From assembly GCA_027484985.1 (NCBI GenBank), contig JAIXRW010000068.1, positions 109,589 to 173,588 of the forward strand: a stretch of 64,000 bases of DNA. The letters run 5' to 3'. This document shows positions 1 to 9,390 of this stretch, piece after piece. Source of the DNA: Rhodobacter sp. Lineage in GTDB: Bacteria > Pseudomonadota > Alphaproteobacteria > Rhodobacterales > Rhodobacteraceae. The translations under genes were made by a program, and so were the position numbers. The notes beneath the pieces are model-generated. The model made no database searches, was not told the origin of the DNA, and was given only the letters and a program-made list of their open reading frames with translations. Every line of letters starts with the position of its first letter. Position 1 is the stretch's first letter.

Positions 1-151
1 GAACGTGTCAAACGGCACTCTGGCCGGGGCTGTTTCGTGGTGTGGTCCAAGCGGTGCGGGGGCCGTTTCCGGTGCGGGGGCGGCGCTACAGGCATTGGGG
101 TGGCGACCAAAGGCGTGTCGCCCCTGATAAGAGAGTCGAGCGGGGACGGAC
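1..151. other. Left edge, no confident gene
   Basis: No convincing gene is visible. All three plus frames are open from the window edge for more than 120 bases, and one of them stops with TGA at 125-127, so this could be the 3' end of an upstream gene. Because yscC and yscD are neighbours in many T3SS loci, the missing sctD could end here, but nothing in these few codons identifies it. A GGGGA ribosome-binding-like sequence lies just before the ATG at 152. Confidence 0.3.
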
Positions 152-2533
152 ATGGTTTGGATGATCAAGCGGCCTGAGCATAGAGCGCGGGTGCGCGACA
201 TGTGGCATGCGTGGCCGCGCAGGGTGATGGCGCTGGTCGCGGTGGCCGCGTTCGGGTTCGTCTCGGCCTGTGATGATGCCAGCGGTCCGCAGGTTTCGGC
301 CCCGCGCAAGGCGCTGGTGGTGGTGCGCGATCCCGAAACGAAGGCCGAGCTGATCACCACGGCGAAAGAGGCGCAGAAGATCAATTTCTTCTCGAAGGAA
401 AACCTGCGTGCGACCACGTTTTCGGGCAATGCCAACCCGCGGCTGGCGGGCGACACGTCGCGCGACCCGACGGGGTTCATCGACACGCGGGCGGCCAACC
501 AGATGCCCGGCGGGATCGATTCCAACCGGGGCGAATACTATGCCGAGGTGGGCGGGCGCGGCGTGGTGATCGAGCCCATTCCCCCCACCCGCGTGCTGGG
601 CGGCGAGTGGCAGGGGCCGATGGATGGCGGGACGGTCACGCTTGAATTCAACAACGAGCCGCTGACTTCGGTGGTGCAGCGGGTGCTGGGGGGGATTCTT
701 GGCGTCAATTACAACATGGGCAACGGGCTTGAAGGCAGCGTGACCTTCCGGTCTGAGGAAAGCTTTACCAAGCGGCAGGTGATCGAGGTGCTGGCCGATA
801 TTCTGGCCCGCAACGGATATCTGATCCAGTATTTCAACGGCGTCTATCACATCGGCCGCCCCGAGGAATTGCAGACGCTGACCGGAATCAGAAGCGCGTC
901 GTCCAGTTCGGGCGAGGAGACCAAGGTGCTGCGGCTGCGGCGCAAGGCGCCGGACAATCTGGCCGATATCGTCAATTCCATCCTGCCGCCGGGGACGACC
1001 GTGGCGCTGGTCGATGAAGGCAACGGGGTGATGCTGAACGGCGATCCGGGGCAGTTCGATTCGGTCGAAGGGCTGGTGAATACGCTGATGGGCGACAACC
1101 AGCTTGGCTATATGGCCATTCTGCCGCTGCGGCGCGCCCCGCCCGAGGCGGTGACGGCGCTGCTGTCGCAGGTGTATGAAAAGCGGCTGAACGAGCTGAT
1201 TCTGGTGCCGGTCGAGACGGTGCCGGGGATTCTGGTGATGGCATCGCAGCCTTCGTTGATCAAGGAAGTGCAGGCGCTGGTGCGGCAGTTCGATGTCGAG
1301 AACCGCGATACGCCCAAGGTGCGGATGATCCAGTTGCGGTATCTGAACCCGTCCGACCTTGCCTCGCAGTTGAACCGGCTGGTGGATTCCACCTCGGTCG
1401 GGGCGGGGCCGACGGCGAAACTGTCGGACAGCCAGCTTTCCAACGTGGTTTCGGCGGCCATCGACCGTGCCAATCCGGCGGGGGCACAGGCGCCGCGCCC
1501 GTCCTTGCCGCAGACCACGACGAATGCCGATGGCGAAGGCAATATCGCCATACCACCTTCGCGGTTCATCAATACCACGCGGGGCGGAGAGGCGGCGGGC
1601 GGGCAGGCGGGCGCGGGCGGGCAGGCGGGCGGACAGCAACAGCAGCGCGCCGCAGCGAGCGAGGGCATTACCTTTAGCGCCGATGACCGCAACCGCGCGC
1701 TATTGGTGCGGTCCACCTTTGCCGAGTTCCAGCATATTCAAGAGGTGGTCAAAACGCTGGACGTGCCGCTTTCGCAAGTGGCGATCGAGGCGACCATCGT
1801 GGAAGTGGATATCAATGACGCGCTGCAATTCGGCGTGCAGGCCTTTTTGCAATCAAGCGGCATCACCGTGCGGTCGTCGGACACGACGGGGGCCGCTTCG
1901 CCCGGGGGCGGCGGTTTTGCGGGCAAGTTCAGCACCACGGCGGGCGGCGCCAGCATCGATATGGTGATTTCGGCGCTGCAAAGCGTGACGAATGTGCGCG
2001 TGATCTCGTCGCCCTATCTGACGGTGGTGGATGGCGGAACATCGCGCCTGTCGGTGGGGGACCAGATCCCCTATACCGTGGCGTCGCAAACATCGAATTC
2101 CAACGGCACTGTCACGGTGACGGAAGAAACCGACGTGCGCGATGTCGGCGTGATCCTGAGCGTGACGCCACGGGTCAGCCCGGATAACTCGGTCCTGCTT
2201 GAGGTGACGCAGGAAGTGTCGTCGGCGCGCAGTGTGGAAACGGCGGCGGGCACCGATCCGGTGATCGCGCAGCGCAGCATCACCAGCCAGATCGTGGTGC
2301 AATCGGGGGCGTCGGTGCTGCTGGGCGGGTTGATCCAGGAGCGGACCGAGACGACCGAGAACGGTATTCCGGTGGTGCGGCGGATTCCGGTGCTGGGCAA
2401 TGCCTTCAACCGCAAGAAGGACACGCAGACGCGCAGCGAATTGCTGGTGATGATCACGCCGCGGGTATCGCGCACGGATGAACAGATGCAGGACATCACC
2501 CGCAGGCTGCGGCTGGAGATCGGCGCGAACTAG
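152..2533 (+). CDS. sctC: T3SS outer-membrane secretin SctC, GspD-like lipoprotein
   Basis: Forms the outer-membrane ring through which the needle complex exports proteins. The 793-residue product has a basic start, a hydrophobic stretch and a lipobox ending at Cys40 (FVSAC), so it is predicted to be a secreted lipoprotein. Periplasmic N-domains follow, then a Gly/Gln-rich linker around residues 480-505, then the secretin barrel domain to the end. The C-terminal signature (IPVVRRIPVLGNAF, then ELLVMITPRV) resembles type II secretion GspD more than YscC/InvG. The start at 152 has a GGGGA site 6 bases upstream; Met17 (position 200) would give a more usual signal-peptide length. The T3SS role comes from context, since no other gsp gene is present. 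Confidence 0.88.
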   Translation: MVWMIKRPEHRARVRDMWHAWPRRVMALVAVAAFGFVSACDDASGPQVSAPRKALVVVRDPETKAELITTAKEAQKINFFSKENLRATTFSGNANPRLAGDTSRDPTGFIDTRAANQMPGGIDSNRGEYYAEVGGRGVVIEPIPPTRVLGGEWQGPMDGGTVTLEFNNEPLTSVVQRVLGGILGVNYNMGNGLEGSVTFRSEESFTKRQVIEVLADILARNGYLIQYFNGVYHIGRPEELQTLTGIRSASSSSGEETKVLRLRRKAPDNLADIVNSILPPGTTVALVDEGNGVMLNGDPGQFDSVEGLVNTLMGDNQLGYMAILPLRRAPPEAVTALLSQVYEKRLNELILVPVETVPGILVMASQPSLIKEVQALVRQFDVENRDTPKVRMIQLRYLNPSDLASQLNRLVDSTSVGAGPTAKLSDSQLSNVVSAAIDRANPAGAQAPRPSLPQTTTNADGEGNIAIPPSRFINTTRGGEAAGGQAGAGGQAGGQQQQRAAASEGITFSADDRNRALLVRSTFAEFQHIQEVVKTLDVPLSQVAIEATIVEVDINDALQFGVQAFLQSSGITVRSSDTTGAASPGGGGFAGKFSTTAGGASIDMVISALQSVTNVRVISSPYLTVVDGGTSRLSVGDQIPYTVASQTSNSNGTVTVTEETDVRDVGVILSVTPRVSPDNSVLLEVTQEVSSARSVETAAGTDPVIAQRSITSQIVVQSGASVLLGGLIQERTETTENGIPVVRRIPVLGNAFNRKKDTQTRSELLVMITPRVSRTDEQMQDITRRLRLEIGAN

Positions 2534-2546
2534 CGGGGGCCGGTGG

Positions 2547-3368
2547 TCAGGGCGTTGCGGCGCCCTGACGCAGGATTTCATAGAAGGCGTCGAAATAGGC
2601 GTTGACCGTGGACTGTTCGCCCACCGCGTGGCCCATCAGGATGGGCAGGTAGAACAGCATGATCAGCATGGCGATGGCGCTTTTGATCGGCATGGCCAGA
2701 ATGAACACCTGCACCTGCGGGGCAAAGCGGCTGACAAGGGCCAGCGCAAATTCGGCCAGGAACATGATGATGACGATGGGCGCCGACAGCAGCACGCACA
2801 GCATCATGCCGCGGTCGAGCACGGCAAAGATCAGGGCGGGGAAGCTGGCATCACCGATGGGCAGCAGGGCGCGGACGGGCCAGAGGCTGTAGCTGTTGTA
2901 GATCAGCCCGAGCAGGGTAAGAAACCCGCCGAGCGTGAAGAAATAGGTCACGAAAGCCTGCGAGAACAGGATGCCAAGGGGCGATGCCTCGTGCCCTTGC
3001 AGCGGGTCGATGGACGAGGCGATGGCGGTGCCGCGCTGGTTGTCGATCAATGTGCCCGCGCTTTGCACCGCCCAGAACATCCAGAACACCAGATAGCCAA
3101 GGATGAAGCCAAGGGCGAATTCCTTGACGAAATACAGCATGAACAGCGGCAGGCTGCCGGCGAACACCGCCGCATCGGGGCGCAAAAGCGGGACAAGCGG
3201 CATGCACAGCACAAGGATCGCCACGTTGCGGGCAAGGCGGGGCATGACCGTCGGGCTGAGAAGCTGGCTGGCGACGATGAAGGCGTAGAAACGCGGAAGC
3301 GCCATCAGATAGGCCATCAGATGGTCTTTCATCACCTCGTACAGCGAAAGGATACCGGCGTAATTCAT
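2547..3368 (-). CDS. sctT: T3SS export apparatus membrane protein SctT
   Basis: Inner-membrane export-gate component (YscT/SpaR/FliR family) that assembles with SctR and SctS. The 273-residue protein is almost entirely hydrophobic helices and shows the family segments FVKEFALGFILGY and APQVQVFILAMPIKS. The ATG at 3368 was chosen because the longer reading frame upstream is proline-rich and lies in the divergent promoter region of sctW. The gene is convergent with sctC (13 bases between stops) and separated from sctR-sctS, with which it usually forms an operon. Confidence 0.93.
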   Translation of the reverse strand: MNYAGILSLYEVMKDHLMAYLMALPRFYAFIVASQLLSPTVMPRLARNVAILVLCMPLVPLLRPDAAVFAGSLPLFMLYFVKEFALGFILGYLVFWMFWAVQSAGTLIDNQRGTAIASSIDPLQGHEASPLGILFSQAFVTYFFTLGGFLTLLGLIYNSYSLWPVRALLPIGDASFPALIFAVLDRGMMLCVLLSAPIVIIMFLAEFALALVSRFAPQVQVFILAMPIKSAIAMLIMLFYLPILMGHAVGEQSTVNAYFDAFYEILRQGAATP

Positions 3369-3519
3369 GCCCGCAGATTGGGGCAGGTGCGGGCGGGCTG
3401 GCAAGGGCGGCGGCGGCACGGGCGGGGGTTTCGCCTTTTGCGGGTATCGTTTGTCACCTGCGCCGGGCGTGCAGTTGGTAGGGTTGGGCCAGTCCGGCGC
3501 TGTTGCGGGGGAATGGCAG

Positions 3520-4719
3520 ATGAGCATCAGCTCTTCACAGGAAGTGATCCGCACCCAGATTGCGGTGAACAATTCGACCTCGGTCGTGGGCAACGAGATC
3601 ATGGCCAATGCCATGGGCAAGGATGTTCGCACCAATGAATCGGTTCAGGTGGCACCCGACCAGTCTGACCTGACCGACGCGCTGGAAGAGCTGGGCATGG
3701 GCGTGGCCCATCGCGGCAAGCCGGATGTGGAAAAGATGAAGGCGCGGCGCGGCGCGGCCACGGATGTGGACGCGCTGTCGCGCATCCTTGACTATCTTGA
3801 CCAGTTGCCCGGCATGCCGAGCGAGGACAAGTACAAGCAGCTTGTGGACAAGTTGCAGAAGTTTCAGGACATGTCGCTTTCGGGCGGCGGCAGTGGCGGT
3901 GACAGCCAGATCACCGCGGATGACCTGCGAAAGCTGCTGGCCGATTATGACGGCGATGTCACGCATCAGGCCGTTGCGCTAGAGCGGTTGCGGCAGGATG
4001 CGATGGCCACGGGCGCAGCACCCGCCGTTCTGGCCGCGATTGACCAGTTGCGGAGCGAATTCGCCTCGCCCGAGACGCTGCGCGACATTCGCGCGGGGCT
4101 GGCGGCGGGGCGCGAGGCGCATCAGATGGGCGACCGTTTCGGCGCCGATCCGGGGGCCTATCGCGAAAGCTATCGCGAATTGCTGCGCGACCCGCAGCCG
4201 CGGCTGGGATCGGTGTTCGATTCGCTGCGGAAGTTCAGCCTGACCGAGAAGTTCGACGATGTGATCGACTCGTTCCTCAAGGTGGCGGGGAACGATCTGG
4301 CCTCGGCGGGGCCATCGGTCGATCCGGTGCAGCTGGGATCGGTGATGACCGAGTTGAGCAAGCTCAAGAACCTGCGGACGGTGCTGAAGGCATCGGAAGA
4401 CACGGTGATCAAGCTGGACCGCACCTATCCGCCGCCCGAGGGGCGCGCGCGGCCGAGCGGGGAAGAGATCGCATCGCGCCTGTTGCATTTCAGCGGGATG
4501 ACGCTGCCCACATTCAGCGATGCAAACGCCCTGTTGCGCGGGTTCGAGGGCGAGGCGCCCGAAGTGCCGGTGCTGGTGGTGAACCTGCTGCGCGGCCAGC
4601 ATGCCGCGCTGCCCGATACGGTGCTGCCGTCGGTCACGGCGCATGAACAGCAATCGCGCTTGCTGATGAACCTGTCTGACCGCGTGGTCGAAACCGAAGA
4701 AAAGGCGTTTGGCGGGTAG
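3520..4719 (+). CDS. sctW: T3SS gatekeeper SctW (InvE/YopN-TyeA/HrpJ family)
   Basis: Regulates the switch from translocator to effector export at the cytoplasmic entrance. The 399-residue product has the HrpJ-like helical region in its N-terminal half and a TyeA-like C-terminal part, so it appears to be a single-chain YopN-TyeA equivalent. The N-terminus is Ser/Thr/Asn-rich (MSISSSQEVIRTQ), as expected of a type III secretion signal. The ATG at 3520 was chosen over an upstream frame that is only Gly/Pro-rich. It opens the plus-strand translocator block and is followed 2 bases later by a CesT-like chaperone gene. Confidence 0.82.
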   Translation: MSISSSQEVIRTQIAVNNSTSVVGNEIMANAMGKDVRTNESVQVAPDQSDLTDALEELGMGVAHRGKPDVEKMKARRGAATDVDALSRILDYLDQLPGMPSEDKYKQLVDKLQKFQDMSLSGGGSGGDSQITADDLRKLLADYDGDVTHQAVALERLRQDAMATGAAPAVLAAIDQLRSEFASPETLRDIRAGLAAGREAHQMGDRFGADPGAYRESYRELLRDPQPRLGSVFDSLRKFSLTEKFDDVIDSFLKVAGNDLASAGPSVDPVQLGSVMTELSKLKNLRTVLKASEDTVIKLDRTYPPPEGRARPSGEEIASRLLHFSGMTLPTFSDANALLRGFEGEAPEVPVLVVNLLRGQHAALPDTVLPSVTAHEQQSRLLMNLSDRVVETEEKAFGG

Positions 4720-4721
4720 CG

Positions 4722-5102
4722 ATGGCACAGCTTGGACATGCGGCGAAGGCCACGGTTTCGCAATTCGCCGGAACGCTGGGACTGCCCGCGCGCGAAAATG
4801 CCGATGGCAGTTTCGGTTTCGATTTTTCCGAAACCGGACGGCTTTCGGTGACGCGGGACGAGGCGGGCAATGCGGTGCTGGTTTCGGTGACGCGGCGCAC
4901 GGTGCTGGACGGGGTGGTGCCGCTAGCGCGGCTGGCGGCGGTGGCGGGGCCCTTGCCGGACGGCCGGATGATTCAGGCGGGGATCACGGCGACGGATCAG
5001 CCCGTGCTGGTGATCGCCATCGAGGAAGACCGGTTCGATCTGCCGATGCTGGACCGGTCGTTGAACGACCTGCGGCAGGTTTACGAAAGCCTTGGCTTCT
5101 AG
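4722..5102 (+). CDS. CesT-like type III chaperone, probably for SctW
   Basis: A small acidic 126-residue protein with the class I T3SS chaperone layout: an N-terminal helix, central beta strands (SVTRDEAGNAVLVSVTRR and LVIAIEEDRFD) and a C-terminal helix. It begins 2 bases after the sctW stop, so it probably binds SctW in the way SycN/YscB bind YopN. The family assignment rests on size, fold pattern and position; the partner is inferred. Confidence 0.65.
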   Translation: MAQLGHAAKATVSQFAGTLGLPARENADGSFGFDFSETGRLSVTRDEAGNAVLVSVTRRTVLDGVVPLARLAAVAGPLPDGRMIQAGITATDQPVLVIAIEEDRFDLPMLDRSLNDLRQVYESLGF

Positions 5103-5194
5103 GGGCTGTGCTTTACGGCACTCGGGGCGGGGTGCGGACCGGTTAGGGTTGAACGGACAGGCGCGCATTCGCGCCGGGATGAAGCGGGGGGCAG

Positions 5195-5746
5195 ATGTCC
5201 GGTATCATTGACATGTTGTCGAAACCAGGCGCGGACGAGGCGGTTCAGTCAGCGATGACGCAGGCCTTCGAGGCGCTGAAGGCGACCGGGGTGGCACAGG
5301 ATCCGCGGGTTCTGGCGGCGATGGACGGGCTGACGCCGGCACAGGCGATCGGGCTGACACGCGAACAGTTGCAGGTGATCTATACGCTGGGCTACCGCAA
5401 GTTTCTGGCGGGCGATTACGCGGCGGCGCAGGATGTGTTCACCTATCTGGTGGGCGTCGATCCGCTGCACACGCCCAATATCTATATGGCCGGAATGGTG
5501 CTGTTCGCCCAAGGCCACCACGCTGTGGCGGCGGATATGTTCCTGATGTTCCTTGCGCTCGATGCGACCAATCCGGTCGGCTACCTCCGGCTGGGCGATT
5601 GCTGGTTGGCCGGGGGCGAGCGGGACCGCGCGGTCGAGGCCTATAAACTGGCCGTGGCGGAATGTGCCAACGGCCATGGCGACGCGCAGACGACCGACGA
5701 GGCGAAACAGCGGCTGGCCATGGCAACACAGGAGATGAAGGCATGA
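5195..5746 (+). CDS. SycD/LcrH-type TPR chaperone of translocators
   Basis: Class II T3SS chaperone that binds hydrophobic translocators in the cytoplasm. The 183 residues contain three tetratricopeptide repeats in the centre (LGYRKFLAGDYAAAQDVF, then MAGMVLFAQGHHAVAADMF, then LGDCWLAGGERDRAVEAY) with a helical N-terminal segment, matching SycD/SicA in size and order. Its stop overlaps the ATG of the translocator gene SctE (ATGA), so synthesis of chaperone and client is coupled. Confidence 0.88.
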   Translation: MSGIIDMLSKPGADEAVQSAMTQAFEALKATGVAQDPRVLAAMDGLTPAQAIGLTREQLQVIYTLGYRKFLAGDYAAAQDVFTYLVGVDPLHTPNIYMAGMVLFAQGHHAVAADMFLMFLALDATNPVGYLRLGDCWLAGGERDRAVEAYKLAVAECANGHGDAQTTDEAKQRLAMATQEMKA

Positions 5747-6753
5747 CGACGGTCACTTCGCGCACCGATATAACGACCCAGCCGCAGATCCAGAATGACC
5801 AGACGGCCGATGTGGGCGCCGTTGTCGCGCCAAAGACGGGGCAGGTTTCGCCGGGGTTGATGGGCAATTACACCTTGCCGCCCGCCATGAAGGAAAAGCT
5901 GGACAGGCTGATCGACATGACGCGCACCATGGCCCCGCCCGAGCCCGGTTCGGATTTCGAGGTGTTGCTGGCGCAGGTGGTTTCGACGCTGAAGGAAGTG
6001 ACAGGCAAGGCCGAACAAAGCCGCGCCGATAACGAGATGGCGTCGAAAAAGCTGCAAATTCAGGAAAATCAGGCCAAGATCGAAGAGTCGAAGAAAAAGC
6101 TGGACGAGGCCGAGGCCAAGAAAAATTCCAGCAACATCTTCGACATCCTCAAAATGGTGTTCGAGGCGCTGGCCGCCATCGCGCAGATGGTGCTGGGGGC
6201 TGTGTTGTCGATCCTTGGCGGCGCGGGCGGAATGCTGATCGCAACCGGTGCGATCATGCTGGCGATGATGATCAACAACGCCGTGGCCAAGGCCAATGAC
6301 GGGGCGGGTATCCTTGGGTCGATCGTCAAGGCGGCGGGGGGTGACGACAAGGCGGTTGCCGCGGCGGACGGGGTGTTCATGGCCGCGATGATCGTGGGGT
6401 TGATCGTGACCATTGCAAAGAACCCTGTCGGGAACATGAAGGAACTGATGGGCGCCTTTGCCGCCATGGCGGTGAAGGTTTCACAAGCCGCCCTCGCGGC
6501 AACGGATGCCGGGATGCAGGTTGGCAGCGCCGGTATGAAGTTTGAAGCGGCGAAAGCCACTGAATCTGCAAAGAAAAGTCAGGCCGACAGCAAAGAGATC
6601 GAGGCGCTGATGCAGCAGCTGGACGACATGATCGACATGGCGCTGACGCTGCTGATGCAGGTGAACCAGAACGTGAACCAGATGATGGATAGCTTTGCCC
6701 AGATGCTGAACGACGCGGGCGATACGATGTCGAACACCAAATTCGCGGGCTAG
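5743..6753 (+). CDS. sctE: T3SS major translocator SctE (YopB/SipB-like pore protein)
   Basis: Predicted pore-forming translocator inserted into the target cell membrane. The 336 residues comprise a polar, Thr/Gln-rich N-terminus, a coiled-coil-prone stretch at about 85-128, a long hydrophobic hairpin at about 138-180, a second hydrophobic segment at about 209-226, and an amphipathic helical C-terminus. That is the YopB/IpaB plan, though shorter than YopB. The ATG at 5743 overlaps the chaperone stop. The motif DFEVLLAQVVSTLK (71-84) recurs in the secreted protein at 25079. Confidence 0.78.
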   Translation: MTTVTSRTDITTQPQIQNDQTADVGAVVAPKTGQVSPGLMGNYTLPPAMKEKLDRLIDMTRTMAPPEPGSDFEVLLAQVVSTLKEVTGKAEQSRADNEMASKKLQIQENQAKIEESKKKLDEAEAKKNSSNIFDILKMVFEALAAIAQMVLGAVLSILGGAGGMLIATGAIMLAMMINNAVAKANDGAGILGSIVKAAGGDDKAVAAADGVFMAAMIVGLIVTIAKNPVGNMKELMGAFAAMAVKVSQAALAATDAGMQVGSAGMKFEAAKATESAKKSQADSKEIEALMQQLDDMIDMALTLLMQVNQNVNQMMDSFAQMLNDAGDTMSNTKFAG

Positions 6754-6780
6754 TCCCCGCCCGAGCCAAGAGGACGTATC

Positions 6781-7764
6781 ATGAGCGATCTGACGATCAA
6801 GAACCCGACCTACACCTCCGGCAGCTATGACAGTGGCAAGGCCGATTCGACCGATAGCACAAAGAAAATCCAGGATACCGGCAGCGGTGTGGGTGGCACG
6901 AATACGGGTGGCAGCGTGCTGCCGCCCACCACCAAGTCGGGGATACCCACGATTCCCCTGAGCAGTCTGTTTTCGCCGCCGACGAATACGGGGCTATCGG
7001 CAAACCGGCTGAGTTCGGTCGGGAGTTCCGAGCTTGAACAGGCCAAGGAGGCGCTGACCAAGCTGATCAAAAGCCTGCGCGACCCCGATGAACTGGCCGC
7101 GCTGATGATCGAGATGAGCGGCTTGCAACGGCAGGCGGCGCTGGACCAGCGTCTGGCGGCGCGCGACACGGCCAAGGCCGAGATGAAGGGGCAGGCGGCC
7201 GAAACGCGCGAGGCGGCGACCAAGGAAATGGCCGCAGCGGTGGTGTCACTGGTGCTTTCGGTCGTGACGGCGGCGGTTTCGTTGATCGGGGCGGCAAAGA
7301 TCGGCAAGGAAGCGGCGGGCGGGTTCAAGGCGGCCAAGGAATCGGCCGATCTTGGCAAGCAGGCTGACAACCTGAAAAACATCATGAAGGAAGTCAGCGA
7401 TCCGAAATTGCTGAGCGAGTTGTCGGGCACGCTGTCCGAGCTGAAATCGATGTCAAAGATTTCGGAAGCCACCTCGCGCCTTGCCAATAGCACGGCCGAT
7501 CAGCTGATGCAGATTACCAATGCCGTGACCACGGTGGTCAGGGGGATCAGCGAGGCGATCGAAGGGTCGCTGCGCGCTTCGGCCAAGATGGACGAGGCGG
7601 AAGGGCAGGACATGGCGGCCGAGGCCGAAGATACCAAGGCCGATGCCGACCAGTTGAAGGCCTTTATGGATTCGGTCGATGACCTGCTGCGGTCGGCCCT
7701 GGAGTTCATCCAGAAGATGAACGATGCCGAGGTCGAGCTGATGGCCTCGGCGTCGCGGCTGTAA
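6781..7764 (+). CDS. sctB: T3SS minor translocator SctB (YopD/SipC-like)
   Basis: Predicted second pore component that works with SctE. The 327-residue protein has a disordered Ser/Thr/Gly-rich N-terminus (about 1-80), a helical segment, one transmembrane stretch at about 150-173 and a long amphipathic helical C-terminus. This fits YopD/IpaC-type translocators, which diverge too much for recognition by sequence alone. The assignment relies on following SctE by 27 bases and on the chaperone genes around it. Confidence 0.65.
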   Translation: MSDLTIKNPTYTSGSYDSGKADSTDSTKKIQDTGSGVGGTNTGGSVLPPTTKSGIPTIPLSSLFSPPTNTGLSANRLSSVGSSELEQAKEALTKLIKSLRDPDELAALMIEMSGLQRQAALDQRLAARDTAKAEMKGQAAETREAATKEMAAAVVSLVLSVVTAAVSLIGAAKIGKEAAGGFKAAKESADLGKQADNLKNIMKEVSDPKLLSELSGTLSELKSMSKISEATSRLANSTADQLMQITNAVTTVVRGISEAIEGSLRASAKMDEAEGQDMAAEAEDTKADADQLKAFMDSVDDLLRSALEFIQKMNDAEVELMASASRL

Positions 7765-7776
7765 GGGGCGCGGGGC

Positions 7777-8316
7777 GTGGCGGCCGATCTGCGGCGGGTT
7801 CTTGACCATCTGTTCGGCGGGCTTGGGCTTGGCCCCGCGCCTGCCGATCCGGCCGAGAGCGAGAGTTTCGAGCTGGATGACGCGGTGTGCACCGTGGCGC
7901 GGGCGCCAAGCGGGACGGAAATTACCCTGTCGATCGGGGTGGGCAGTTTGCAGCAAGACCCGCATGCCGCGACGGATCGGCTGCGGCGGTTGCTGCGGTT
8001 GACGCTGGGGCTGTCGATGGTGAACCGCGCGGCGCTGGTGGTCGATGACGCGCCGGATGAACAGCGCCTGCGGGCGATGCAGTCGGGCAGCGGCAGGCCG
8101 CTGGCGTTTCGGGCGGTGGCGCTGATCCGCAACGACCGGCGGCAAGAGGTATTCGCCGCGTTGCAGGATGTGGTGCAGATCCGGACGCTGGCCCTGCCGC
8201 ATCTGGCGGCGGCGGGCGGGGCGCGCGGCGATTGGCCAACGCCCGACCCGATGGCGGGGCGGGGCCGCGCCGATGATGGCGACGGGTTGGGGGCATTCGT
8301 GATCTTCCAGCCCTGA
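7777..8316 (+). CDS. Putative CesT-like type III chaperone
   Basis: A 179-residue protein with alternating strands and helices (FELDDAVCTVARAP, ITLSIGVG, AALVVDDAP, RAVALIRND) resembling class I T3SS chaperones, plus a Gly/Arg/Asp-rich tail. It starts at a GTG 12 bases after SctB. The partner is unknown; SctB or the Ala-rich protein at 9387 are candidates by position. Family membership is tentative. Confidence 0.45.
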   Translation: MAADLRRVLDHLFGGLGLGPAPADPAESESFELDDAVCTVARAPSGTEITLSIGVGSLQQDPHAATDRLRRLLRLTLGLSMVNRAALVVDDAPDEQRLRAMQSGSGRPLAFRAVALIRNDRRQEVFAALQDVVQIRTLALPHLAAAGGARGDWPTPDPMAGRGRADDGDGLGAFVIFQP

Positions 8317-8350
8317 GGGGCGGGAGGGACGGAAACAGGGGACGGACAGG

Positions 8351-8839
8351 ATGCAAGGCAAACGAATGGCGGCGCTGCAAGCCGAGGTTATGGAACTGCT
8401 GGTCGAGCGGCCGGTGGTCGAGAAGCTGGGCCTGAAGCGCGAGGATCTGTATGGCGCGGCGCTGGCCTCGGCCGAGGCTTTGCAGGCGGGTGACCATGAG
8501 CGGGCGTTCAACGGCTTTTGCCATCTGGTGATGCTGGACCCGATGAACCCTGCCTATCACCATGGTCTGGCCGAGGTGGCGCTGGAACTGGGGCATTATC
8601 CGTTGGCGCTGCAAAGCGCATCGGTGATCGTGGCCAGCACACCGCGCCGCCCCGAAGGCTATTTCCTATCGGCACGGGCCTGTCTGGGGCTGGGCGAGCC
8701 GGAACTGGCGCTGGAGGATCTGGGGCAGGTCGAGACCTTGGGCCGCGAGGTGGGACAGCCGGCGCTGGTGGCTGCGGCGCAGAAGTTGCGGGTGCTGATT
8801 GGCGGGGCGGGCACCCCGGGGGGCGCGGCGGCGCAATGA
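8351..8839 (+). CDS. TPR chaperone-like protein (second SycD-like)
   Basis: 162 residues with tetratricopeptide helices (ALASAEALQAGDHERAFNGF, HHGLAEVALELGHYPLALQ, YFLSARACLGLGEPELALE) preceded by a helical N-terminus. It resembles SycD/SicA-type chaperones but lacks the exact N-terminal signature of the protein at 5195. The stop overlaps the next ATG (ATGA), so it is coupled to another TPR gene. It could hold a hydrophobic client such as SctB; no direct evidence names the partner. Confidence 0.6.
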   Translation: MQGKRMAALQAEVMELLVERPVVEKLGLKREDLYGAALASAEALQAGDHERAFNGFCHLVMLDPMNPAYHHGLAEVALELGHYPLALQSASVIVASTPRRPEGYFLSARACLGLGEPELALEDLGQVETLGREVGQPALVAAAQKLRVLIGGAGTPGGAAAQ

Positions 8840-9390
8840 CGGCCTCGCTTTTGGCGCGCAGGATGATGGAGGGTCTGTCCGACACGGGGCGGGCGGAACT
8901 GGGCGAAACCTTGGCCGAACTGTCGCAGGGCGGACATGCCGATCTGGTGGCGGTGTTTCGCGGATTGCTGGATGGCAAAGAAATGGGTGCCGCGCTGGGC
9001 CTGCCCGAGGGGACGGCGCAGCTTTTGTATGCGCAGGCGCATGTGCGGTTCAATGGCGGGCATGTGACCGATGCGCTGGCGCTGTTTCAGGCGCTGACGG
9101 TGCTGTCGCCGGGGGTGAAGGACCATTGGCTGGGCCTTGGCATCTGCCTGCGGCTGACCGATGCGCTGGCGACGGCGCGGCTGGCTTTTGCGACGGCGCG
9201 CGAGATTGCGCCGGATTGTCCTGCGGTGATGTATCATCAGGCTGAGCTGGATTTGGCCGAGGGGCGGCTGGCCGAGGCTGCCGCGCTGATGCGCGCCTTT
9301 GCCGCGCTGCCCGAGACGGGGCTGAAAACCCGTATGGCGGCCGAGGCGCAGCGGCTGGTTGCGGCACTTGCGGCGCGAGGCGCGGGTTGA
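8836..9390 (+). CDS. TPR-repeat protein, possible third T3SS chaperone
   Basis: 184 residues with TPR-like helices (LLYAQAHVRFNGGHVTDALALF, LGLGICLRLTDALATARLAF, VMYHQAELDLAEGRLAEAAA) after a helical start. The ATG at 8836 overlaps the preceding stop; the longer upstream frame overlaps the preceding gene and is rejected. It overlaps the TTG start of the Ala-rich gene by 4 bases, which makes that protein its most likely client. Function is inferred from position only. Confidence 0.55.
   Translation: MTASLLARRMMEGLSDTGRAELGETLAELSQGGHADLVAVFRGLLDGKEMGAALGLPEGTAQLLYAQAHVRFNGGHVTDALALFQALTVLSPGVKDHWLGLGICLRLTDALATARLAFATAREIAPDCPAVMYHQAELDLAEGRLAEAAALMRAFAALPETGLKTRMAAEAQRLVAALAARGAG

Noticed and set aside
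86..1639. 517-residue open frame on the minus strand
   Set aside because: It is antisense to sctC, composed largely of His/Arg/Pro, and is a typical high-GC shadow frame.
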